Source: Sphingomonas arenae
GTDB taxonomy: Bacteria; Pseudomonadota; Alphaproteobacteria; Sphingomonadales; Sphingomonadaceae
DNA: 64,000 nt
Direction: 5' to 3'
Assembly (NCBI RefSeq): GCF_016924655.1
Contig: NZ_JAFFJU010000001.1
Location: forward strand, 806,001 to 870,000
Under the pieces are notes generated by a model that was given only the letters and a program-made list of their open reading frames with translations, was not told where the DNA came from and did no database searches. Below, in pieces: positions 1 to 6,966 of this stretch (positions are counted from its first letter, which is position 1; each line of letters begins with the position of its first letter). The translations under genes and the position numbers were made by a program.

Positions 1-1
1 T

Positions 2-499
2 GACGTCCCTGGACCCGCAGAGCGGGCAGTCCTTGCCGCCCGCGCAGTAGAGAGGCTGGCAGGTTGGACCTGTTGGCCGCGATGCGATGTCGTGCCCCCG
101 TCGCTGCCCTGCCTCGGACTGGAAAGCTGCATCGATGCCCTGATCATCCCCGCGACAGTGGTCCCCGTGCAGACCATCAACCGGACGCTGCAGAAGGTCC
201 GCTGCGACGCCCTTGTGGTTGTCGCTGCCGATGACCCTTGTTCCCCCATCATGGGTCACCTCGCACTCGTGCAATCAGGCGCCGTCGACTGGCATGGTCC
301 CTGCCGTTTCTGGGCCTCCCCGCTCGGTGAGTTGTGGCTGGTCGGCGCTGCCGAGCTTGGGTCTGCGGGGATCGCAGCGCTCCTTGGCAGCACGCGTCTC
401 GCGCTCAATGCTGAGCCCTGGAAGACTACTGCCGAGGCGACGCTGGGCCTAGACCTCGCGGCCAAGCTCCTCACTCGTCAGATGGAGGCCCTGCGGTGA
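2..499 (+). CDS. Unrecognised protein, 5' end probably outside window
   Basis: I do not recognise this protein. The frame is open from base 2, with no stop before the first usable GTG at 92, so the gene probably begins left of the window. The visible part is about 165 residues of mixed alpha/beta character with several cysteines in the first half (Cys-Trp, Cys-Leu, Cys-Ile) and a hydrophobic strand near ALVVVAADD. It has no signal peptide or membrane segment. Its stop overlaps the GTG start of the next gene, so the two are probably co-transcribed. Both lie inside the element that ends at the tRNA-Pro gene and are likely accessory cargo. Function unknown. Confidence 0.5.
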   Translation, partial: DVPGPAERAVLAARAVERLAGWTCWPRCDVVPPSLPCLGLESCIDALIIPATVVPVQTINRTLQKVRCDALVVVAADDPCSPIMGHLALVQSGAVDWHGPCRFWASPLGELWLVGAAELGSAGIAALLGSTRLALNAEPWKTTAEATLGLDLAAKLLTRQMEALR

Positions 500-1251
500 G
501 CCTTCGTCCCGACTGGATCAGTCCGTCCCAAACCATGAACATGATGTTCACCGACCCGCTCGGGTCGATGGACGGTTTCTCGTTTGGCCTCTTGCGGACG
601 AGCATGCGCGGCCTCCGGAACAGTGTTGCCGGGTTCGCCTTCGCGAAGCTCAACCCGCGCCAGCCCAACGAAAACGAGCCCGCGACACGCGGCTTGTGGC
701 CGTCGACGGCGGCCGACGCGGCGGTCGCCCTCGCGCCGGGCGTCGCCGACGTGTGGAGTGATCCGGCGTTGCTGTTTACGCGCTACGAGAACGAGCTCCT
801 GCCGGGTCAAACGGGAGCACTGCTGGTGCTGACCCTGCGGTTTTCGCTCGACCATGCACGCCACGACATGTTCGACATGGGCTACGCATTCGCCCTTGAG
901 CGTCTCGCTCGCGCACGCCGGCTGTCGACGATGGTGGTGCTTCACGTACCCGGCGAGGCCGTGTCGCGGTCGCTGCCGCACGTTCATCTCGTGGCGCTCG
1001 CCCGAACTCACTCGGCAAGCGGGTTCGGGGCTTACGACGAGGAAGTCTTCTGCGACTCCGGTCAGAAGCTGCTCTTTGGTGAGTGGCAGGACTTCTCGAG
1101 TCGGTGGGCTGCGACGTGCGGCATCGTGCGAGTTAGCGTGATTGCCAGAGCGCTTGGGATCTGGTTGACTTGCGGGATCCCGCGTCGCTTCGGATGCGGC
1201 GGTGTCGGCCCGAACCGACGCGAGAGCGCTGGTCGATCGCAAGCAGTCTGA
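496..1251 (+). CDS. Unrecognised accessory protein with a His-Val-His motif
   Basis: Unrecognised, about 251 residues, starting at a GTG that overlaps the previous stop by 4 bases. The central part (about residues 110-200) looks like a folded domain. It contains the string LPHVHLVALAR, an H-hydrophobic-H pattern reminiscent of the metal-binding motif of HUH relaxases and Rep proteins, but the rest does not clearly match a Mob family, so this is only a hint. The last 40 residues or so overlap the 3' end of the integrase on the other strand and look low in information, so the true end of one of the two genes is uncertain. It sits at the edge of an integrated element. Confidence 0.45.
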   Translation: MSLRPDWISPSQTMNMMFTDPLGSMDGFSFGLLRTSMRGLRNSVAGFAFAKLNPRQPNENEPATRGLWPSTAADAAVALAPGVADVWSDPALLFTRYENELLPGQTGALLVLTLRFSLDHARHDMFDMGYAFALERLARARRLSTMVVLHVPGEAVSRSLPHVHLVALARTHSASGFGAYDEEVFCDSGQKLLFGEWQDFSSRWAATCGIVRVSVIARALGIWLTCGIPRRFGCGGVGPNRRESAGRSQAV

Positions 1252-3149
1252 TGGGCGCTGGCTTGAGGTGGTCGGTGATGATCGGCACGTAACGCAGCAA
1301 GAACTGGAGTCGCTCGGGCAAGACCACGTCCATCCCCTCCGTCTTCTCGCGCTTCGAATAATGCTTGGCGTTGGTGCCCTGCCGCGCATGCCCCATCACA
1401 TCCGCGCGCATGATTTCGTTGACACCGTCGACCTCGTAGAAAGAAGAGCCCAGCGAGCGGATAGAGTGGATGTCGGGGATCTTGCCGCCATTATTGGTGG
1501 GCAGCGGCATGCGGTCCGCAATCCATTCAACCATGAACCGCCAGCCGCGATCGTAGAACCAGGCGCCTCCGCGCTTTTCTTCGAAGAGGTAGAGCTCGGG
1601 GAAGAGGGCCCGATGGCCCTCCGCCTTGATCGCCTTCGCGTACTCGAGGAAGCCAAGCCGGATCATCTCCGGATGGATCGGCAGTGTCCGACGGCGGGCG
1701 GCGCGCTTCTCGCCAGCCATCTCGCCGTCGCGACCGCGCGTGAAGGTTATCGCGGACCTCGAAGTGAGGAACCGGATGGTCGATCACGATGTCAGCGACC
1801 TCGAGGCCGCACATCTCCTCGCGGCAGGTATGGTGGTAGTACCAGAGCAGCGGGGCGTAGTACGCGGCGTCGTGCCAGACTGTCGGTAGGGGCTCCCCCT
1901 CCTTGAGCCGGCGCTTCGCCCCGCCGCCACCGGTATAGATTGGAGACTCGAACAGGCACTTGAGGTGCGCGGTCGTCCAAGGCGGTCGCAGAACCGTGCT
2001 GTCGCTCTCCTTGATCGCGATCGTAGCCTCGGCAAAGTCGATGACCTTCGCGCCGGGCAGGCGCGGCTTCCACGCAGTCTGGGCGAGGTGCTTGGCGACC
2101 GTGCTCATGGTGCTGAGGTCACGGTTGATCGTCTTGTTGTTGCGCTGCTGGTCTCTGGCGAGCGGCGGGAGCTCGGCCAGGACGTCACTGAAGGGCCGCG
2201 ACATCGCTCCCGTCGCGGGCGTGCCGTAGCGGAACGTCGTGGGTAGGCGCTTCAGCCCATTCTTGAAAGCAGCGACGTCGCGATGGTCGTACGAGCCGAG
2301 TTCGCGGTTGCCCGTGATCCAGGCGAATGCCTGCATGATTCGGCGCTGCTGCTTGAGCTCACCTTTCCACGTGCCCTCGGACTTCAGCTCGGCGATCACG
2401 TCCTCGATCACGTCGCCGAAGCGGCGGGCGTCATAGATGAGGAACTGACCGCTCGTTACCTGCGCAGGAGGGACCGGCATGATCGAAGGGGGCGACGTTC
2501 CATGGAGAAGCTTTGCAGCCTCGTCCGAGGGCTCGGCCAGATCCCCCATAAGTGCGCGGACCGGATCAGGTGCGTCCATGATCTCATCGTCAAACAGCCG
2601 CTGAACTAGATTGCAGGCCACTGCGCGTGCACGGATCAGGTTCGTCCTAGCCGCAGCGACACTTCCGGGATGGACGGGAGCGCCGATAGCGACGAGCCTC
2701 TGCTCCACTGACTTATCAGGGATCATATCGCGGGCGAAGCTGAGCAACTCTTCGGCATGCCGGTCTGGCAGCCTCAGCAGGCGAAAGACTTCTCGATCAA
2801 GGGCAGCGACCTCGAGGGCCGAGGAGGACCAATCCCCGTCTTCAAAGGCTCGCTGGACATGTCCGCGGAGTTCGCACTCCAGCTCGTCCCTGAACAGGGC
2901 TTCAATCTCGGCCCTAGTGAGGGGGCCACCAGCTTCGATCATCTTGTTTACGCTCGACTTCACAACCGCAAATCGAGCCGAGAGAAGAGCCGCGCGCTCG
3001 CGCGCCACGCTTGGATCGGCCGTCTGCAGCGCCAGCGCTATCGGCTTGGAGATAATATTTCGGAAATGGACGCGGCGGCGAAAGACATACCGGCCGTTGC
3101 GACGGTGGACATGGGGGATGCGGCACACGGGTTCTGAACCTTCCCGCAT
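1133..3149 (-). pseudogene. Frameshifted tyrosine recombinase (phage/island integrase)
   Basis: Site-specific integrase of the long DUF6538/tyrosine-recombinase type, read in two frames. The N-terminal part runs from ATG 3149 (preceded by AAGGTG) through an N-terminal segment with PHVHRRNGRYVFRRRV, a core-binding region and the first catalytic Arg in CREEMCGLE. It keeps the right frame to about FEVRDN near 1752. The catalytic C-terminus continues in another frame from about 1750 to 1133 (FTRGRDGEM, then RRRTLPIHPE), with HSIR, GHAR and the Tyr of KHYSK. One extra base, or two missing, near 1750 explains the break. It abuts the 3' end of tRNA-Pro, the usual arrangement for tRNA-targeted islands. 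It is either inactivated or carries a sequencing error. Confidence 0.85.
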
Positions 3150-3237
3150 GTGTCACCTTGATGTGTACCGGTCGTGTGACCGGCACCGTCAGGGGACACA
3201 TGCTAAAAGGCGGAAATCCGTCGCTTTCGCGATAAAA

Positions 3238-3265
3238 TGGTCGGGGAGAGAGGATTCGAACCTCC
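3238..3265. other. Probable attachment-site core at the tRNA-Pro 3' end
   Basis: The integrase reads away from the 3' end of the tRNA-Pro gene and lies 88 bp from it. Integrases of this type usually recombine within the T-arm/acceptor end of their target tRNA and leave a direct repeat of that stretch at the far end of the island. The T-loop to CCA part of the tRNA is therefore the likely att core. The matching repeat would lie left of this window, so it cannot be seen here. Inference from gene order only. Confidence 0.35.
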
Positions 3266-3314
3266 GGCCCCTGCCTCCCGAAGACAGTGCTCTACCAGGC
3301 TGAGCTACTCCCCG
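3238..3314 (-). tRNA. tRNA-Pro (anticodon CGG)
   Basis: A 77-base cloverleaf on the minus strand. The acceptor stem CGGGGAG pairs with CTCCCCG, followed by discriminator A and an encoded CCA. The D-arm is AGCTCAG...GAGC. The anticodon stem CTGTC pairs with GGCAG around the loop TTCGGGA, giving anticodon CGG (reads CCG). The T-loop TTCGAAT is standard. Its 3' end is the likely integration target of the neighbouring recombinase and remains intact. A short hairpin (CCCGCTG/CAGCGGG, 3322-3338) lies just upstream of the mature 5' end. Confidence 0.97.
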
Positions 3315-3457
3315 ACCGGAACCCGCTGAACCAGCGGGAGCCAAGGCGGGGCGTCCTTTAGGCGGGCGGGCGGCGGAGCGCAACCTCTTGTCGGTGAATG
3401 GGCTGGAATGTCGCCGCAGCCCGCCCATATGCCGGAGCCGACCCGCAGCAAGGCGAC

Positions 3458-4162
3458 ATGCGCATGAATATTCTGATGGTGCTGACCAGCCACGAGCAGC
3501 TTGGCGATACCGGCAAGAAGACCGGCTTCTGGCTGGAGGAGTTCGCCGCGCCTTATTACGTGCTGAAGGAGGCGGGGCACCGGATCACGCTGGCCTCGCC
3601 CGCGGGCGGCCAGCCGCCGCTCGATCCCAAGAGCGACGAGCCCGACGCGCAGACGGACGCAACGCGGCGGTTCCAGGCGGACGAGGAAGCCGTTGCCGCA
3701 CTGGGCGACACGGAGCGGCTGGCAGACGTGGATCCCTCGCGGATCGACGCGGTGTTCTTCCCCGGCGGGCACGGACCGATGTGGGATCTGGCCGAGGACC
3801 GGGACGTCAAGCGGATCATCGAGGCGCTGGCCTCCGCGGGCAAGCCGGTGGCGGCGGTCTGCCATGGGCCGGCGGTCTTTCGGCGGACGCTCGGGTCCGA
3901 TGGGCGGTCGCTGGTGAGCGGCAAGCGGGTGACCGGATTCACCAATGCCGAAGAGGAAACGGTGGGGCTCACGGAGGTGGTGCCGTTCCTGCTGGAAGAC
4001 ATGCTGCGCGAGCAGGGCGCGGATTTCTCGCGGGCGGACGCGTTCACGCCGCACGTAGTCCGAGACGGGCTGCTGATCACCGGTCAGAACCCGGCATCGA
4101 GCGAGCCGGCCGCCGAAGCCCTGCTGGAAGCGCTGGTGGAGGAGACCGAGCCGGCGGCTTAG
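3458..4162 (+). CDS. DJ-1/PfpI family protein (type 1 glutamine amidotransferase-like)
   Basis: A 234-residue cytoplasmic protein of the DJ-1/PfpI superfamily, Hsp31-like branch. Visible family marks are GFWLEEFAAPYY near residue 25 (the conserved acidic residue), the FFPGGHGPMWDL loop and the nucleophile elbow AVCHGP with Cys135 followed by His136. Relatives act as protein/sugar deglycases or glyoxalase III-like enzymes; which applies here cannot be told. The start at 3458 (MRMNILMV) has AAGG four bases upstream; an ATG at 3464 is also possible. It is the first chromosomal gene beyond tRNA-Pro and converges with the reductase that follows. Confidence 0.9.
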   Translation: MRMNILMVLTSHEQLGDTGKKTGFWLEEFAAPYYVLKEAGHRITLASPAGGQPPLDPKSDEPDAQTDATRRFQADEEAVAALGDTERLADVDPSRIDAVFFPGGHGPMWDLAEDRDVKRIIEALASAGKPVAAVCHGPAVFRRTLGSDGRSLVSGKRVTGFTNAEEETVGLTEVVPFLLEDMLREQGADFSRADAFTPHVVRDGLLITGQNPASSEPAAEALLEALVEETEPAA

Positions 4163-4172
4163 GGTCCAGACC

Positions 4173-5486
4173 CTAGTCGCGCGAGGCGCGGATGAGGTCG
4201 TCGACCCTCACCATTTTCTCGCGCGGGTTGCCGGCCCGGGCCGCGGCGACCTCGGCCGCCTCGATCTTCTGCCAGTCCTGGAACTGGATGGGCTCGCAGC
4301 CGCGGCTGGCGAGGAGGCGGTCGAGGCCGGCAGGTCCGGCGCGCTCGCTCGCCTCGCCGTCGGGCGGAAACAGCGCGGCGACCTGCTCGGCGACTTCATA
4401 GCCGTCGGGCCGGTTGGTGCCGATTGTGCCGGTCGGACCCCGGCGGGCCCAGCCGACCCCGTAGAGGCGTTCGCCGATGCGCCCGCCCTGGTTGGAAAAG
4501 CGGCCCAGGTTGGGGTCATAGGGAACGCCCGGGATGGGCGGCGTGATGTAGCCGATGCAGCTGACCACGAGGCCGGCAGGGATGGTGTAGGTCTCGCCCG
4601 TGCCATGGGCGCTGCCATCGGGGCGAAGCCGGGTGCGTTCCACCACCACCCGCTCCGCCCGGCCGTTGCCTTCGATGGCGAGCGGCTTGGCAAAGAAATC
4701 GAACACGATGCGCTTCGGCTTGGACCCGTCGGGACCCGCGGCGGCGAAGTCGCGCAGGTGCTGCACGGACTTGCGCTGGCCCGGGTCGAGGGACGAGTCG
4801 GTGTCGGGCGGCGGGAGGTCGGCGGCATCGACCTCGGGGGTGGCGGCTTCGAGGTGGCCCAGCTCGCCGAGTTCCTTGGGGGTCATGGCGATCTGGTGCG
4901 GCCCGCGGCGGCCGATCACGGTGATGGTGCGGATGGCGCTGTTCGCCAGCGCTTCGAGCGCATGGGCGACGATGTCCGAGCCCGTGAACTCCGCCGGGGT
5001 CTTCGACAGGATGCGGGCGACGTCGAGCGCGACGTTGCCGTTGCCGATCACCGCGGCATGCTCGACATCCAGCGGCGGGTTCAAGTCGGCGAAGTCCGGG
5101 TGGCCGTTGTACCAACCGACAAAGGCCGCGGAGCCGATCACGCCCGGCAGGTCGTCGCCCTCGATCTCCAGCCGCCGGTCGTGCGGGGCGCCCGTCGCGA
5201 GGATCACGGCGTCGTAATAGTGGAGCAGCTCCTCGATCGACACGTCGCCGCCGAGGTGGACGTTGCCGAGAAAGCGGACTCCGGGGCTGAGCGCCACTTT
5301 CTCGTAGCGCTTGGCAACAGCCTTGATCGACTGGTGGTCGGGCGCGACACCGAAGCGGATCAGGCCGTACGGGACGGGCAGGCGGTCGAGAATGTCGATG
5401 GATGCGCGTTCGCCATAGGTCTTCGACAGGGCTTCGGCCGTATAGAAGCCGGCCGGACCCGAGCCGATCACCGCGAAATGGTGCAT
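4173..5486 (-). CDS. FAD-dependent ferredoxin/adrenodoxin-NADP reductase (FprA type)
   Basis: A 437-residue flavoprotein of the adrenodoxin reductase/FprA family, expected to move electrons between NADPH and a ferredoxin in the cytoplasm. The N-terminal FAD Rossmann motif AVIGSGPAG is at residues 5-13. The family signature LPVPYGLIRFGVAPDH is at 36-51. The NADPH-binding motif AVIGNGNVALDVARIL is at 145-160. RRGPTGTIGTNRPDG near residue 370 matches the conserved C-terminal FAD contact. Length is normal for the family. No ferredoxin or P450 gene is adjacent, so the partner is unknown. Upstream lie REP-like repeats. Confidence 0.93.
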   Translation of the reverse strand: MHHFAVIGSGPAGFYTAEALSKTYGERASIDILDRLPVPYGLIRFGVAPDHQSIKAVAKRYEKVALSPGVRFLGNVHLGGDVSIEELLHYYDAVILATGAPHDRRLEIEGDDLPGVIGSAAFVGWYNGHPDFADLNPPLDVEHAAVIGNGNVALDVARILSKTPAEFTGSDIVAHALEALANSAIRTITVIGRRGPHQIAMTPKELGELGHLEAATPEVDAADLPPPDTDSSLDPGQRKSVQHLRDFAAAGPDGSKPKRIVFDFFAKPLAIEGNGRAERVVVERTRLRPDGSAHGTGETYTIPAGLVVSCIGYITPPIPGVPYDPNLGRFSNQGGRIGERLYGVGWARRGPTGTIGTNRPDGYEVAEQVAALFPPDGEASERAGPAGLDRLLASRGCEPIQFQDWQKIEAAEVAAARAGNPREKMVRVDDLIRASRD

Positions 5487-5569
5487 GCTGCCCCCCGATG
5501 TTCGACAAGGAGGGTAGTGGGTTCTCGGCGAGGCGCAATCCCGGCGAGCTTACGTCAAGCGAAGCGTTG

Positions 5570-5720
5570 TTCTCCACCCTTCGACAGGCTCAGAGTGAGC
5601 GCAGCTTGATCGACAAGCTCTCTCGAGCTCAGGACAGACAGGGCGGGCACACTCGGGAGGCGCTCACGCTGAGCTTGTCGAAGCGTCGTTCTCGACCCTT
5701 CGACAGGCTCAGGGTGAGCG
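5570..5720. repeat. REP-like palindrome family A (three copies, one inverted pair)
   Basis: Three copies of a 25-30 base unit built on CCTTCGACAGGCTCAG. They lie direct at about 5570-5602, inverted at 5661-5687 and direct at 5696-5720. The last two form an inverted pair able to fold into a long imperfect hairpin (CGCTCAC...GTGAGCG outer ends), like the BIME arrangement of enterobacterial REPs. Between copies is degenerate sequence. The cluster fills the space between the reductase and the PHA-system gene, which are both on the minus strand. It is non-coding and may modulate mRNA 3' ends. Confidence 0.8.
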
Positions 5721-5732
5721 CAGCCCAAGCGC

Positions 5733-6056
5733 TCAGCTCCTTGTATGGTCTTCCAGCAGCAGCTCCCCGCCCTTGCTGCGGAGCATGGCTTCGATCGGCC
5801 TGGCGAACATGCCGAGAAGGCCCGGGAGGAGAATGTGGCAGCGCACGTGCCGCTCTTCCACTTCGATGCGGGCGTCGACGCTCTGGCCCATGGCGCCGAC
5901 GCCGAGGTTGAGCTGGCTGCCCTGCCAGTTGGAGGTGACCTGGGCGCCGCCCGGAATGAAGCCCTGGAGCTTGTGGATGTTGGCCGCGATGCGCCGCTGG
6001 GCCTCCTCGCGGCCAAGATTGTGCGGGAGGTCGACCTGGATGGGTTGCGCTTGCAT
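5733..6056 (-). CDS. Polyhydroxyalkanoic acid system family protein
   Basis: A small protein of about 107 residues matching the PHA granule-region family (PF09650 type): MQAQPIQVDLPHNLGREEAQRRI at the N-terminus, then a beta-rich part with WQGSQLNLGVGAMGQSVDARIEVEE and a C-terminal LPGLLGMFARPIEAML. Members are found with polyhydroxyalkanoate genes, but no phaC, phaZ or phasin gene is in this window, so the role here is only a family inference. The ATG at 6056 is preferred; an ATG at 6095 would leave only 20 bp to the divergent gene. Neither has a clear ribosome site. Confidence 0.8.
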   Translation of the reverse strand: MQAQPIQVDLPHNLGREEAQRRIAANIHKLQGFIPGGAQVTSNWQGSQLNLGVGAMGQSVDARIEVEERHVRCHILLPGLLGMFARPIEAMLRSKGGELLLEDHTRS

Positions 6057-6115
6057 AACGCCGAGGTGCGCCCTGGTTGGTGTCTTTTCAAGCATTCGGA
6101 CGTTATACTGCCGTC

Positions 6116-6898
6116 ATGAGCATGCTGGCCGCCCTCCTGCTGGTCGCCGCGGATGCGTCCTCTTCGCCAGTGATGGCGAGGACGCAGCCGCTGCAGCCGG
6201 CCGCATGGTGGAACCCTGCGGCGGAGTATGTGACGGCCGGCCAGGACGAGCCTGGCTACCGGGCCTGGATCGCGCGGCAGCCGTGGCGCGCGGGCAGCGT
6301 GTCCGCTTTCCACCGCTATCTGGACAGCGCGGGCGTGGCTTATGTCGTGCCCACCTGGCAGCTGCTGCGGACGGCCAGCGACTGGCAGCGCTGCGGCGCG
6401 GAGCCGTTCGACGTTCCTCCAGCCAGCGAGTGGGCAAACGTGGTCCAGACGCTGCGCTACGTGCGCGACTATGTGGTCCCGGCGGTGGGGCCGGTGGAAC
6501 CGGTGTCCGCCTATCGCAACCCGCTGCTGAACCGGTGCGCGGGCGGCGCGGCGAACAGCGTCCACCAGCACCTGTCGGCCATCGACATGGTGCCGCTGAC
6601 CCCGACCAACCGCGATGCGCTGATGGACCGGCTGTGCCCGATCCACGCGGCGGAAGGGCGCCGCTATTCGGTGGGCCTCGGCTTCTACGCCAAGCTGCGC
6701 TTCCATGTGGACAGTTCCAAGTTCCGTACGTGGGGGCGGAAGGACGAAGGCTCGCTGGCCTGCGCGCGGTCCTACGAACTGGCCCATCAGGGGAATGCGG
6801 CGCCGTCCGTCGCGACGGGCACGGCAGCAGCCCCGGTGTCCGTGTCCGTCTCCGCTTCAGCGGCTGCCGCGCAGGACCCCCTCGCCCCGCTCAAATAA
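6116..6898 (+). CDS. Peptidase M15-like secreted protein (D-Ala-D-Ala carboxypeptidase fold)
   Basis: A 260-residue protein with a short hydrophobic N-terminus (MSMLAALLLVAADA) that may act as a signal sequence. The M15 zinc triad is visible: His150 and Asp157 in NSVHQHLSAID (His-x6-Asp) and His197 in FHVD. The YRNPLLNRCAGG segment precedes the triad as in other M15A domains. It is expected to act on peptidoglycan peptides in the periplasm; the exact bond is unknown. The C-terminal 40 residues are Ala/Ser/Val-rich and low in complexity. The start lies within 12 bases of a TTATAC box, so the leader is very short. Confidence 0.8.
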   Translation: MSMLAALLLVAADASSSPVMARTQPLQPAAWWNPAAEYVTAGQDEPGYRAWIARQPWRAGSVSAFHRYLDSAGVAYVVPTWQLLRTASDWQRCGAEPFDVPPASEWANVVQTLRYVRDYVVPAVGPVEPVSAYRNPLLNRCAGGAANSVHQHLSAIDMVPLTPTNRDALMDRLCPIHAAEGRRYSVGLGFYAKLRFHVDSSKFRTWGRKDEGSLACARSYELAHQGNAAPSVATGTAAAPVSVSVSASAAAAQDPLAPLK

Positions 6899-6910
6899 TG
6901 GCTGCACCCC

Positions 6911-6936
6911 CTTGTGTTGCTCGATTGCAACACTAG
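6911..6936 (+). promoter_or_regulatory. Candidate heat-shock promoter/operator before clpB
   Basis: A CTTG box at 6911-6914 followed after about 16 bases by CACTAG resembles the spacing of an RpoH (sigma-32) promoter, which normally drives clpB. The -10 match is poor. The spacer is a perfect inverted repeat: GTGTTGC (6914-6920), a 6-base loop, then GCAACAC (6927-6933). It could be an operator, or a hairpin ending the upstream gene (no T-run follows). Tentative. Confidence 0.35.
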
Positions 6937-6966
6937 CTTGAGGGCACGAGAGGGGAACAGGACTTC

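Noticed and set aside
3398-3457. 20-residue N-terminal extension of the DJ-1 family protein
   Set aside because: No ribosome site at 3398, and the family sequence starts at MNILMV; the ATG at 3458 is better supported.
4516-5609. Alternative long frames overlapping the ferredoxin-NADP reductase
   Set aside because: The reductase frame has all FAD and NADPH motifs; the others are Arg/Gly/Pro-rich noise.
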